This document shows positions 7,106 to 16,126 of a stretch of DNA of 64,000 nt, piece after piece. Source of the DNA: Sulfitobacter donghicola DSW-25 = KCTC 12864 = JCM 14565 (lineage in GTDB: Bacteria; Pseudomonadota; Alphaproteobacteria; Rhodobacterales; Rhodobacteraceae); assembly GCF_000622405.1 (NCBI RefSeq), contig NZ_JASF01000005.1, forward strand, positions 2,604,001-2,668,000, written 5' to 3'. Below the pieces are notes generated by a model, which worked only from the letters and a program-made list of their open reading frames with translations, was not told the origin of the DNA and did no database searches. The first letter of the stretch is position 1. Each line of letters starts with the position of its first letter. The translations under genes and the position numbers were made by a program.

Positions 7106-8319
7106 CCTTTTCTGAGGGCATAAGAAGATTACAAAAGGCGGGGGCTATGTTTGGTCTTTGCCTTTTGCTGATGCTTGGACAGGCGAATGCCCAGCCCCCA
7201 GAGGGGGAGGCGTGGCAAGTTGCGCTGCGTCTCAAATCGACTGGTGCACATGTTCAATCTCTGCCGCTGTTAGAGGGGCTTGTCGCGAAAGACCCCACAA
7301 ACAAGAATTACCGCTATGAACTGGCTTTGGCCTTGTACCACCTCGGGCGGGACGCGCGATCAAAGTACCATTTCAATCGGCTGCTGGGCGCGGAGCTGAA
7401 CACTGGGCAGCGGCAGTTGGTGAATTCCATGATCGTTAAGCTAAACGCGCGAAAGGTTTGGTCGGGCTACCTCAATTTCAACATCCTGCCGGAATCGAAC
7501 GGCACCAAACAAACCGAGGGGCAGGTGGTAATCGTTGGCGGCTTTCCTTTGCAACTGGATGATGCCGCGATCGGCAAGCCCGCGGTCAGCGCATTGCTAA
7601 ACGCGGGCGTCACCTATGCGCCGACCCTAAAGCCGGGGGTGAAGGCCAAGTTTTCATTGAACGCCCATTTGAAGTATTCCTCTCAGGAAGTTCTACGTGA
7701 TTATCAGTTGATCGGGCGCGCTGGGCTGTCCTTTAATCGTGATCCGCTAAAGTATTGGGAAGGCGGCGTGAAACTGGGGACGCGGATGATCGCGGATGAT
7801 CCGTATTCCGATACGTTGGGCCTGTATTTCCACCATGCACGTAGGGTCGGAGATGCAGGGACATTGCGGGTCGGTTCCGAGGTCTCACGCGCCTTTCGCC
7901 GATATGGGCGGGCTGATATCGACCGCATGTTCCTCAACATAGGCTACCAGCAGCAGATTGGCGGGAATGCATCGGCGTCAGTGAATGCGTTTGTCGATGT
8001 CTCAAGCACCGATCAGGCGGTTTCGGATGGTTTGCGCCAAGGATTGTCGCTCAGCGGCTCTTACTCTTTTGATGGCGGCCTAACGGCGAGTGTCACCCTG
8101 AGAGGCGAGATAGATCGGCGCAGCGGGATCAGCCCGATCTTTGGTGTCGCGCGAAAGGATCATAAGGTGGGTTTGGACCTTAGCCTGCATCACACGAACT
8201 TTACGATCGGTTCTTTGGCCCCCCAAATCCGCTTTGCCATTGAGAAAAATAACTCAAACATACCTGTCGCGAATTACCTGAACAGAAGTGTGTCCATTGG
8301 CGTTACGCGCAAGTTTTAA
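7102..8319 (+). CDS. Slam-like outer-membrane protein (surface lipoprotein assembly modifier, DUF560)
   Basis: The 405-residue protein has a signal peptide ending near GQANA, then a TPR-like helical region (about residues 35-110, with LPLLEGLVAKDP and YELALALYHLGRD). About 290 residues of alternating beta strands follow, ending in IGVTRKF with a terminal phenylalanine as in outer-membrane barrels. A TPR domain before a roughly 14-strand barrel is the hallmark of Slam proteins, which move specific lipoproteins to the cell surface (type XI secretion). The TTG start at 7102 overlaps the lipoprotein stop and gives a positively charged signal n-region; ATG 7147 with AAAGG upstream is the alternative. 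The pairing with a lipoprotein gene is typical. Confidence 0.72.
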   Translation: MTFSEGIRRLQKAGAMFGLCLLLMLGQANAQPPEGEAWQVALRLKSTGAHVQSLPLLEGLVAKDPTNKNYRYELALALYHLGRDARSKYHFNRLLGAELNTGQRQLVNSMIVKLNARKVWSGYLNFNILPESNGTKQTEGQVVIVGGFPLQLDDAAIGKPAVSALLNAGVTYAPTLKPGVKAKFSLNAHLKYSSQEVLRDYQLIGRAGLSFNRDPLKYWEGGVKLGTRMIADDPYSDTLGLYFHHARRVGDAGTLRVGSEVSRAFRRYGRADIDRMFLNIGYQQQIGGNASASVNAFVDVSSTDQAVSDGLRQGLSLSGSYSFDGGLTASVTLRGEIDRRSGISPIFGVARKDHKVGLDLSLHHTNFTIGSLAPQIRFAIEKNNSNIPVANYLNRSVSIGVTRKF

Positions 8320-8438
8320 ACAGGGAAACTTGCAATATTACGCGGCTCGGCTAGGCTTTGAGCGTATTTTGCCGAGTATCGCGTGTTTTGAGATTGGGTT
8401 CGTATGATCCAAAAACAGCAGGAGGCAGAAGCGGCATT

Positions 8439-10532
8439 ATGAATTTTTCTTCCTTTCGAATTACACCTCTTTCTATTGTTGGAGTTTCGGTTTTTCTGGC
8501 TTTGGTGATGTCGATGGTTTCGGTCATTGTTGCGGTGAACCGTCCGTTCATGGATTTGCCCAAAGGGGTAACCGTGATCAAAGTTGAAGATTTTGAATTG
8601 ATCCCGTCTGACCGGTTGATTGAACCTGATCATTTGGGAACCTATCCAAAATTAACGAAGTTTTTTGCACGGCAGACCGAAATCGCAGAGCGGTTGGAAA
8701 AGGCTCAGGTCGAGGTGACGTTTGAAACCCTTGAGGGCAAGCAACAAACCAATGTTTACGCCCCAAGGCCGCGTGCCGTTTCCGACCTTCCTTTCCCATT
8801 TTGGTTTCAGCAAGCGGTGGGCATCTTTGGGGTTTTGATGGCGGGCTGGGTGATGTCGCTAAAGGGGCGCGAGTGGGGCGCGCGTATGTTCGCCTTGACG
8901 GGGTTGTTTCTGGCTGTTTCCGCGATGGCGGCTGCTGTTTATTCAACCCGTCAAATCGCGCTTCCGGGGGATCAGTTCGGGATACTGTCGCGCATAAACC
9001 ATTTCGGATCAGGGGCTTTTGGAATTGCTTTGGTCGGGTTGTTTATGATGTATCCGCGCCCGATCGTGCGCCCGATTTGGCTGCTGTTGCCTCTTGGCGT
9101 TTATGGCGTCGGGTTGGTTTTAGAGATGCTTTACGTTGGTGAAGAGCTATGGATCAATTTGATCATCAGCACCCAGCTGATCATCTCTATCATCTTTGGT
9201 GTGCTTCAGTGGCGGCGATCAAAAGGCAATCAACTGGATCGCGCGGGCCTGCGGTGGTTTTTCCTGTTTTGTCTGATCGGATGCACCTTATTCATTTGCC
9301 TGTCTGTCTTGCCGCCCGTTTTGGGGTTGGCGGAACAGGGGGTGATTTCACAATCCTATGCGTTTGGCTTTTTCAATCTAATGCAAATCGGTTTGGCCTT
9401 GGGGGTGGTGCGCTGGCGGGTCTTTGATCTGGATCGTTATGCCTATTTCATATGGTTGTGGCTGGCAGGGGTCTTTTTGATCTTTGCAACGGACTTCCTG
9501 CTCTTGCTGTGGCTTAGTAACCAGCCGCTAACGTCATTGGCGATTGCATTGGTTATCGCCAGCTTTCTGTATTTCCCTTTGCGCCAGTTCCTGTTGATCA
9601 AGATACTATCGCCCAAAACCCCACGCCCTTCAGAACATATCCCCGATGTATTCGAGGTGGCATTGGCCCCGACAAAACGTCTTCAGGGGGCGCGTTGGGA
9701 TCGTTTGTTAAAGGACTTCTTTTCGACGGCCAGTACTGTGGTCGAATTAAAGGCCCCCCCTGCGGTTGTTCAAATAGCAGATAACGGGTTGTCTTTGCTG
9801 ATCCCGATGGTTTCAGGTTTGGAGGGGCGTAAATTGCAATATGCCGATGGCGGTCGGCGTTTGTTCAATTCGGCAGATGTAACCGCGGCTGGCGTGTTGA
9901 TACAAATGCTGGGGGTCGCCCATGACAGCCATGTCGCCTATGAACGGGGCGTAACGGTTGAAAGAGACAGGATCAGCCGTGATGTGCATGACAATATCGG
10001 GGCCCAGCTTCTCAGCGCGTTGCACACGCCGGAAAACACCAACAAGGATGCGCTCTTACGCGAAACCTTAGCGGATCTGCGCCTTATCATCAGCGATGGG
10101 TTTTCGGCAAAATTCAACCTTGCCGATGTTGCGGCTGATCTGCGGGTTGAAATGGCGGACCGGTTGGAAATCCATGACATCGGGTTGGATTGGCCAATGG
10201 CAACTGTACCAAAATGCGATGCGGCCCTGCCTTATCTGTTTGTGAACAACCTTCGGTCAATCTTGCGCGAAGTCACGAGCAACACGATCAAACATTCCGG
10301 CGCGACCCGAATGCAAGTTTCCCTCACCCAAAAGGGGGATAGCATAGAAATCCACATTCGCGACAATGGGGCAGCTTTCGATCCGCAAACTGTCAAACGT
10401 GGTGCGGGGCTTGATAACATCGCGGCACGTGTCAAAGCGATGAAAGGCAATTTGGCCTTTGAAAGTGATCAGGACGGCTCGGGAGTGAAATTTGAAGTGC
10501 CTATAAAGAGCGGTGCAGTTCAAGGCGCCTGA
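8439..10532 (+). CDS. Membrane sensor histidine kinase, NarX/DegS-type (HisKA_3)
   Basis: The 697-residue protein has one N-terminal membrane helix, an extracytoplasmic region of about 100 residues, then a block of about eight helices. A cytoplasmic region with the H-box ISRDVHDNIGAQLL (His517) follows. The ATPase part shows REVTSNTIKHSGATRM, DNGAAF and GAGLDNIAARV. This H-box class normally pairs with LuxR-type regulators, and one follows 10 bases later. ATG 8439 was chosen with AGGAGG at 8420-8425; an earlier in-frame start at 8358 has no such site. The signal sensed is unknown. No terminator was seen between the Slam-like gene and this gene, so they might share a transcript. Confidence 0.88.
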   Translation: MNFSSFRITPLSIVGVSVFLALVMSMVSVIVAVNRPFMDLPKGVTVIKVEDFELIPSDRLIEPDHLGTYPKLTKFFARQTEIAERLEKAQVEVTFETLEGKQQTNVYAPRPRAVSDLPFPFWFQQAVGIFGVLMAGWVMSLKGREWGARMFALTGLFLAVSAMAAAVYSTRQIALPGDQFGILSRINHFGSGAFGIALVGLFMMYPRPIVRPIWLLLPLGVYGVGLVLEMLYVGEELWINLIISTQLIISIIFGVLQWRRSKGNQLDRAGLRWFFLFCLIGCTLFICLSVLPPVLGLAEQGVISQSYAFGFFNLMQIGLALGVVRWRVFDLDRYAYFIWLWLAGVFLIFATDFLLLLWLSNQPLTSLAIALVIASFLYFPLRQFLLIKILSPKTPRPSEHIPDVFEVALAPTKRLQGARWDRLLKDFFSTASTVVELKAPPAVVQIADNGLSLLIPMVSGLEGRKLQYADGGRRLFNSADVTAAGVLIQMLGVAHDSHVAYERGVTVERDRISRDVHDNIGAQLLSALHTPENTNKDALLRETLADLRLIISDGFSAKFNLADVAADLRVEMADRLEIHDIGLDWPMATVPKCDAALPYLFVNNLRSILREVTSNTIKHSGATRMQVSLTQKGDSIEIHIRDNGAAFDPQTVKRGAGLDNIAARVKAMKGNLAFESDQDGSGVKFEVPIKSGAVQGA

Positions 10533-10542
10533 AAGAGGTTTG

Positions 10543-11187
10543 ATGATCAAAGAGATTCTTATCGTAGAGGATATTTCACAGGCGCGAGCGTTTTTGGTCG
10601 ATATCCTTGGGGACGTTTTCCCACGTGCCTCAGTGTCCGAGGCCGTGGACCTGCGATCAGCGATTCATCTGTGTGAAAGATCACAATTTGATCTGGCTTT
10701 GGTTGATTTGCAGCTGCCAGATGGTGACGGGTATTCAGTTTTGCGCAAATTGGCTCAGACACAGGATCGCGTCATTTCTATTGTCACGACAGCACTGGGA
10801 AGTGACGCTGCTATTGTGGCCGCTTTGTCCGCAGGGGCGGATGGGTATGTTTTGAAAAGCGATCCGCGCGATATGATCGCAAGTCACATCCGGTTAATTC
10901 CACAGGGGCAGTTGCCGCTCTCACCTGCAATTGCGCGGCGTGTACTGGGGCACTTTCGGGCTACTGGCCCTAGTGTGGATTCCGAACCTGAACTGACCCC
11001 GCGTGAGGGCGAAGTTTTATCGTTGGTGGGGCGGGGCATGCGTGTTTCGGATGTGGCAGCAGAGCTGGGTCTAGCCCCCAGCACAATTTCGAGTCACGTC
11101 AAGGCGATCTACCGCAAGCTCAACATCTCGAATCGCGCAGAAGCGGCCTATCAGGCGGCACGTATGGGGTTTCTCACCGATGAGTGA
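10543..11187 (+). CDS. Two-component response regulator, LuxR/NarL family
   Basis: The 214-residue protein starts with a receiver domain (ILIVED; phosphorylation site Asp55 in VDLQLPDGDG; conserved Lys in YVLKSDP). It ends with a LuxR-type helix-turn-helix (LTPREGEVLSLVGRGM, then STISSHVKAIYRKLNISNR). ATG 10543, with GAAAGAGG five bases upstream, is preferred over an earlier start inside the kinase gene. It directly follows the histidine kinase, so the two form a cognate pair. Its targets are unknown; the neighbouring lipoprotein and Slam-like genes are candidates. Confidence 0.92.
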   Translation: MIKEILIVEDISQARAFLVDILGDVFPRASVSEAVDLRSAIHLCERSQFDLALVDLQLPDGDGYSVLRKLAQTQDRVISIVTTALGSDAAIVAALSAGADGYVLKSDPRDMIASHIRLIPQGQLPLSPAIARRVLGHFRATGPSVDSEPELTPREGEVLSLVGRGMRVSDVAAELGLAPSTISSHVKAIYRKLNISNRAEAAYQAARMGFLTDE

Positions 11188-11275
11188 TTCACGCAAAGCC
11201 TATCGGATTTAACGATTTCTGGTTTGAATAAGCGGGGAGGGCGCAAAAAGCCTGTGCAGGGAAAATCAGGACCCC

Positions 11276-11325
11276 AAAAACAAACAAGAGCTACAGCTTG
11301 CGCTGTAACTCTTTGTTTTTCTTTA
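11276..11325. terminator. Bidirectional intrinsic terminator
   Basis: The stem GAGCTACAGC / GCTGTAACTC (11288-11297 with 11302-11311, one internal mismatch) has a short TTGC loop. It is flanked by an A-rich tract on the left and TTTGTTTTTC on the right. It can end the kinase-regulator transcript on the plus strand and the tRNA-Gly transcript on the minus strand. Confidence 0.85.
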
Positions 11326-11331
11326 ACTAGC

Positions 11332-11406
11332 TGGAGCGGGCGAGGCGATTCGAACGCCCGACCCTAACCTTGGCAAGGTTATGCTCTACCCCTGAGCTAC
11401 GCCCGC
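11332..11406 (-). tRNA. tRNA-Gly (anticodon GCC)
   Basis: The minus strand folds into a full cloverleaf: acceptor stem GCGGGCG/CGCCCGC, D-arm GCTCAGGGGTAGAGC, and anticodon loop TTGCCAA. The T-arm carries TTCGAAT. The 3' end CCA is encoded. The GCC anticodon reads GGC and GGT glycine codons, which are heavily used in this window. A bidirectional terminator lies immediately downstream. No integrase or att-like duplication was seen beside it. Confidence 0.97.
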
Positions 11407-11485
11407 ATCCGCTAGTGGGGGTGATTTAGCCCTCTGCGCTGGGAGCCGCAAGAGGTAATTTCACAAGTTTCGAAAAAAGTTTCAT

Positions 11486-11881
11486 TTAGAAGATCGAATG
11501 GCCAATCAGAGTGAGTGCGCTAAGGGTCAACATCGCAAAAGTAAGTAGGATTCCTGCCTGTCGGAGGGCAATGATCTGTGGGGTGCGCGACATGCCGACC
11601 GCATGTAGAAAACGGCCCAACAGCAGGCTGGCGCCCATTGCATGAACTGCAACTGCAGGCGCGCCCTGAAGTTCGGCACAAAGCATCAGAATCAACCCAA
11701 GTGGGGCGTATTCGGCAAAGTTGGCATGGATTCGCATGCGCTTGATCAAACCTTGGTCGCCGCCATCCCCAACCGAGCTTTTTACAGCAAATCGTTCGCG
11801 GATGACCAAAACGCTAAGCACAATAAAGATGAGCGCCAGAAGACCAGCGTAGAGAGGTGTGATTGCTAATGGCATTGTCAT
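11486..11881 (-). CDS. MAPEG-family membrane protein
   Basis: The 131-residue protein has four hydrophobic segments, and the conserved loop RMRIHANFAEYAPLGLIL is typical of bacterial MAPEG proteins such as YecN. The family takes part in glutathione or lipid-related detoxification in eukaryotes; the bacterial role is mostly unknown. Its start codon directly follows the stop of pyruvate carboxylase, so it is probably the second gene of that transcript. Met3 is an alternative start. Confidence 0.85.
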   Translation of the reverse strand: MTMPLAITPLYAGLLALIFIVLSVLVIRERFAVKSSVGDGGDQGLIKRMRIHANFAEYAPLGLILMLCAELQGAPAVAVHAMGASLLLGRFLHAVGMSRTPQIIALRQAGILLTFAMLTLSALTLIGHSIF

Positions 11882-14800
11882 TTACTCCAATTCTACCAGC
11901 AGGTCTTTTGCGTCTATCTGGCCACCTGCGGAAACATGCACTGCTTTTACAACAGCGTCGCGTTCGGCATGTAGGCCTGTTTCCATTTTCATGGCTTCAA
12001 TCGTTAGCAACAGATCACCTTCTTTTACGGTCTGGCCGACAATCGCGCCCACAGAGGCAACAACACCCGGCATCGGCGCGCCGATGTGGTTGGGGTTGCC
12101 TGCTTCGGCTTTTGGACGTTGCTGGGTTGTTGCTTTGACCAGACGGTTTGGCACGCGAATAACGCGCGGTTGACCGTTGAGTTCAAAGAACGTTTTTACT
12201 TCGCCGTCTTCATTGGTCTCGCCAATGGCCTGCAACCTGATTTCCAGTGTTTTACCGGGGTCGATTTCGGCGGCGATCTCTTCACCGGGCTCCATGCCAT
12301 AGAAGAACGTTGGCGTGGGCAGGGTGCGCACAGGGCCGTAGGTTTCGTGGCGGTCCATATAGTCGGTGTAGACTTTTGGATACATCAGATAGCCGCAGAG
12401 GTCCTCGTCATCGATCTCAGTGTCGAATTTGGCCGCAAGCTCGGCGCGCACAGCTTCAAGATCGACAGGCTCTAGGTGGGCACCTGGGCGATCTGTGTTG
12501 GGTTTCTCGCCCTTCAGGACTTTGTTGACGATACCTGTTGGGAAGCCACCGGGAGGCTGGCCAAGGTTGCCGCGCATCATGTCCACGACACTGTCAGGGA
12601 AAGAAACATCCGTTCCGGGGTCTTCGACCTGCGCCCGTGTCAGCCCTTGGGACACCATCATCAGCGCCATGTCACCCACAACCTTCGAGGATGGCGTGAC
12701 CTTTACGATATCGCCGAACATTTTGTTCACATCGCTATAGGTGCGCGCAACCTCGGGCCAGCGGTCATCCAGACCAAGGCTGGAGGCTTGGGCCTTGAGG
12801 TTGGTGAACTGACCACCGGGCATTTCGTGCAGATACACCTCAGAGGAGGGGGCCTGCATGCCGGTTTCAAAGGCGGCGTATTGGTGACGCACTTCTTCCC
12901 AGTAATCGGAAATTTCGCGCACGGCGTTCATGTCCAGACCTGTGTCGCGGTCGGTGTGGCGCAGCGCCTCTACGACCGAGCCCAGCGTGGCCTGTGATGT
13001 ATTGCCCGAAAACGCATCCATGGCGCAATCAACCGCATCCACACCCGCCTCAGAGGCGGCAAGGATGGTCGCCGTGGCGATGCCTGCGGTGTCATGGGTA
13101 TGGAAATGGATCGGCAGGCCGACCTCGGATTTCAGCGCGCGGACCAGTTGGCGTGCTTGCGCGGGTTTGAGCAGGCCAGCCATGTCTTTCAGGCCAAGAA
13201 CATGGGCACCAGCGTCGCGCAGCTGTTTGCCCATATCGACATAATACTTCAGATCATATTTCGAACGATCAGGGTCAAAGATGTCGCCAGTATAGCAGAT
13301 GGTGCCTTCGCAGACCTTGCCGGCCTCTTGCACGGCATCCATCGCGACGCGCATGTTTTCGACCCAGTTCAGGCTGTCAAACACGCGGAACACGTCTACG
13401 CCGCTGCTGGCGGCGGTTTTTACAAAATGCTGCACCACGTTATCGGGGTAGTTGGTATAGCCCACACCGTTTGAGGCACGCAGCAGCATTTGCGTCATGA
13501 TGTTTGGCATCTTTTCGCGAATGTCGCGCAGGCGCTGCCATGGGCATTCCTGCAAAAAGCGATAGGCCACATCAAATGTCGCACCGCCCCAGCACTCAAC
13601 CGAAAACAGCTGCGGCAGGTTGGCGGCATAGGCAGGGGCCGCTTTGATCATGTCATGGCTGCGCATACGCGTGGCCAGCAAAGACTGGTGCCCATCGCGC
13701 ATGGTGGTGTCGGTGATCAGCAACTGACGCTGCTGGCCCATCCAATCGGCCACGGCTTGCGGGCCTTTTTGTTCCAACAGGTTGCGCGTGCCCATCATGG
13801 GCTCGGCGCGGTTTTCTGGTGGTAAAGGCGCGCGCGAAGCAGCTGCGGGGAGGGGCTTGTCTTTGGTTTCAGGGTGACCATTCACGCTGATGTCGGCGAT
13901 ATAGGTTAGAACCTTGGTGCCGCGGTCACGGCGGGCCTTGAAGGTGAACAGATCCGGCGTCTCGTCAATGAACTTCGTGTGGTACGTATTGTCGAGGAAC
14001 GTCGGGTGCTTCAGCAGGTTTTCCACAAAGGCAATGTTGGTAGAGACGCCGCGAATACGGAATTCGCGCAGGGCGCGGTCCATACGGGCGATGGCCATCT
14101 CTGGCGTTGGTGCTTTGGCGGTTACTTTGGTCAGCAGGCTGTCATAGTAGCGCGTGATCACGCCGCCCGCATAGGCGGTGCCGCCGTCCAGACGAATGCC
14201 CATGCCCGTGGCCGACCGATATGCGGTGAGGCGCCCGTAATCAGGGATAAAGTTGTTCTGCGGATCTTCTGTGGTGATCCGTGTCTGCAGCGCGTGCCCC
14301 GTCAGGGTGATGTCTTCTTGGCGGGCCTTGCCTGTGGCCTCGGCGATGGTTTTGCCTTCTGCGATCAGGATTTGCGAGCGTACAATATCAATGCCGGTGA
14401 CCTCTTCGGTCACAGTGTGTTCCACCTGAACGCGGGGGTTCACCTCGATAAAGTAGAACTCCTCGGTTTCCATATCCATCAGGAATTCAACGGTACCTGC
14501 GCATTCATATTTCACATGTTCACAGATTTTTCGGCCCAGCTCACAGACCTGTGCCCGTTGTTCTTCGGTTAGATAGGGGGCTGGCGCGCGCTCAACCACT
14601 TTTTGGTTGCGGCGCTGAACCGAGCAGTCGCGCTCGTACAGGTGGTAGATATCGCCGTGGTTGTCACCAAGGATCTGCACCTCAACGTGGCGCGCCTTTA
14701 GGATCATCTTTTCCAGATAGCCCTCGCCATTGCCGAATGCGGCTTCGGCTTCGCGGCGGCCTTCGCGTACTTTTTCTTCCAGCTCGTCTTCGTTGTAGAT

Positions 14801-15319
14801 GGGGCGCATGCCACGACCGCCTCCGCCCCATGATGCCTTGAGCATCAGCGGATAGCCGATTTCCTTGGCTTCGGCTTTGATCGCCTCCATGTCATCGCCC
14901 AAGACCTCTGTCGCTGGGATAACAGGCACATCGGCCGCAATGGCCACACGGCGCGCGCTGGCTTTGTCGCCAAGGGCGCGCATGGTTTCGGCCTTTGGGC
15001 CGATGAAGGTGATACCGTTTTGGGCGCAGGCATCTACAAAATCGGGGTTCTCTGACAAAAGACCGTATCCAGGGTGGATGGCGTCTGCACCGCTGGCTTT
15101 GGCAACGCGGATCATCTCGTCAATGCTCAGATACGCCGCAACGGGGCCGAGATCTTTACCGATGCGATAGGCCTCATCCGCCTTAAAGCGGTGCAAGCCA
15201 AGTTTGTCCTCTTCGGCAAAAACGGCAACGGTCGTTTTTCCCATCTCGTTTGCAGCGCGCATAATGCGGATGGCGATTTCACCACGGTTGGCGATCAGGA
15301 TTTTGCGGAAGTCGGTCAT
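11882..15319 (-). CDS. pyc: Pyruvate carboxylase
   Basis: This 1145-residue protein has the full single-chain architecture. A biotin carboxylase domain comes first (ILIANRGEIAIRI at the start, ATP-grasp loop SWGGGGRGM). The carboxyltransferase domain begins at about residue 525 (TDTTMRDGHQSLLATR), followed by the allosteric region and a C-terminal biotinyl domain with IEAMKMET, whose Lys1111 carries biotin. It makes oxaloacetate from pyruvate, refilling the TCA cycle. A copy of the element also found upstream of the DUF1127 locus lies 54 bases before the start codon. A MAPEG gene follows without a gap. Confidence 0.98.
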   Translation of the reverse strand: MTDFRKILIANRGEIAIRIMRAANEMGKTTVAVFAEEDKLGLHRFKADEAYRIGKDLGPVAAYLSIDEMIRVAKASGADAIHPGYGLLSENPDFVDACAQNGITFIGPKAETMRALGDKASARRVAIAADVPVIPATEVLGDDMEAIKAEAKEIGYPLMLKASWGGGGRGMRPIYNEDELEEKVREGRREAEAAFGNGEGYLEKMILKARHVEVQILGDNHGDIYHLYERDCSVQRRNQKVVERAPAPYLTEEQRAQVCELGRKICEHVKYECAGTVEFLMDMETEEFYFIEVNPRVQVEHTVTEEVTGIDIVRSQILIAEGKTIAEATGKARQEDITLTGHALQTRITTEDPQNNFIPDYGRLTAYRSATGMGIRLDGGTAYAGGVITRYYDSLLTKVTAKAPTPEMAIARMDRALREFRIRGVSTNIAFVENLLKHPTFLDNTYHTKFIDETPDLFTFKARRDRGTKVLTYIADISVNGHPETKDKPLPAAASRAPLPPENRAEPMMGTRNLLEQKGPQAVADWMGQQRQLLITDTTMRDGHQSLLATRMRSHDMIKAAPAYAANLPQLFSVECWGGATFDVAYRFLQECPWQRLRDIREKMPNIMTQMLLRASNGVGYTNYPDNVVQHFVKTAASSGVDVFRVFDSLNWVENMRVAMDAVQEAGKVCEGTICYTGDIFDPDRSKYDLKYYVDMGKQLRDAGAHVLGLKDMAGLLKPAQARQLVRALKSEVGLPIHFHTHDTAGIATATILAASEAGVDAVDCAMDAFSGNTSQATLGSVVEALRHTDRDTGLDMNAVREISDYWEEVRHQYAAFETGMQAPSSEVYLHEMPGGQFTNLKAQASSLGLDDRWPEVARTYSDVNKMFGDIVKVTPSSKVVGDMALMMVSQGLTRAQVEDPGTDVSFPDSVVDMMRGNLGQPPGGFPTGIVNKVLKGEKPNTDRPGAHLEPVDLEAVRAELAAKFDTEIDDEDLCGYLMYPKVYTDYMDRHETYGPVRTLPTPTFFYGMEPGEEIAAEIDPGKTLEIRLQAIGETNEDGEVKTFFELNGQPRVIRVPNRLVKATTQQRPKAEAGNPNHIGAPMPGVVASVGAIVGQTVKEGDLLLTIEAMKMETGLHAERDAVVKAVHVSAGGQIDAKDLLVELE

Positions 15320-15372
15320 GTATTCAGGCCTTAATTATAGGTCAATTGGACGATTTGTAGGCGCAACGGGTG

Positions 15373-15387
15373 CAAAGCTGCAATGCG
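15373..15387 (-). promoter_or_regulatory. Shared upstream element, pyc copy
   Basis: The plus strand reads CAAAGCTGCAATGCG. It differs by one base from the copy upstream of the DUF1127 gene at 20355 and by two from the copy at 20645. It lies 54 bases upstream of the pyc start, in the same orientation relative to the gene. It may be a transcription-factor site. The core CTGC-N3-GC resembles the CTGC-N3-GCAG sites of PhaR-type regulators, but this is only a suggestion. Confidence 0.4.
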
Positions 15388-15568
15388 TGACATTGGGTAG
15401 AAAGGGCGGATTTTGGCACAACTATATGCTGTTTTGGGGCCTTACTGGCCTGATCTGAGTGGAATTTCGTGGTAATTCGGGCACATAGCTGTTGTTACAC
15501 TTGAAACAAATCTCGCGTTGGATAACCTGTTCTCAAGCAGAAAAATAAGAAAACAGGAGATTTAGGCC

Positions 15569-16123
15569 ATGAGAAAGCTGGGAATTGCCGCTGGGATGGG
15601 GCTGGCGTTGGGGGTTTTGGCGGGTTGTGCGGTCGAACAGGACCCTTTCGCCGCGAAAGCCCTGCAAAAAGGTGAGCAGCTGGGGATTCAGAATATTATT
15701 GCGGCCAATCCTGGTAAAAAGGCCTGCTTTGAATATGAGGCTGCGTCCAATAGCTGTTCTTCGATCATAACGGCGCGGGTGGAGGGGAATAGGATGATCA
15801 CCCAAGAGATCGCGGCGCTAAAAATCCCTGGTTCGAATAACACGCAGCGCGTTGAGCTGATTACCAATAGCACGATCCAAGACGGCAAATCCTGTGCGCG
15901 GGCCAATGATCTGTCGGTGGTGGGCCGTGATACCGCGTCAGCATTTGTTCTTGCGGGTTCGCGTCAGCTGATCAATGAATTTGGCGGCAGCTTTTGTGGT
16001 ACATATTTTCGGTCTGGTAATGGGTATGTCGTCAGCACAGTTGGTGCAAACGGCGAACCGTTCCCTCCTGGTGATACGCGGTTCCAGTTCATTTCTGGGG
16101 ATGCGAAACTGCGCGCGCAATAA
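15569..16123 (+). CDS. Small putative lipoprotein of unknown function
   Basis: The 184-residue protein has a lipoprotein signal peptide with lipobox LAGC (Cys20). The mature part contains several further cysteines (ACFEY, NSCSS, KSCAR, SFCGT), compatible with disulfide bonds in the periplasm. I do not recognise the family. It has its own upstream region of about 250 bases, shared with the divergent pyc gene. It converges with the hydroxy-acid dehydrogenase gene, leaving only 3 bases between the stops. Confidence 0.75.
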   Translation: MRKLGIAAGMGLALGVLAGCAVEQDPFAAKALQKGEQLGIQNIIAANPGKKACFEYEAASNSCSSIITARVEGNRMITQEIAALKIPGSNNTQRVELITNSTIQDGKSCARANDLSVVGRDTASAFVLAGSRQLINEFGGSFCGTYFRSGNGYVVSTVGANGEPFPPGDTRFQFISGDAKLRAQ

Positions 16124-16126
16124 GGG

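Noticed and set aside
11332..11406. tRNA-Gly as an integration site for a mobile element
   Set aside because: No integrase, no repeat of the tRNA 3' end and no foreign-looking genes were seen nearby.
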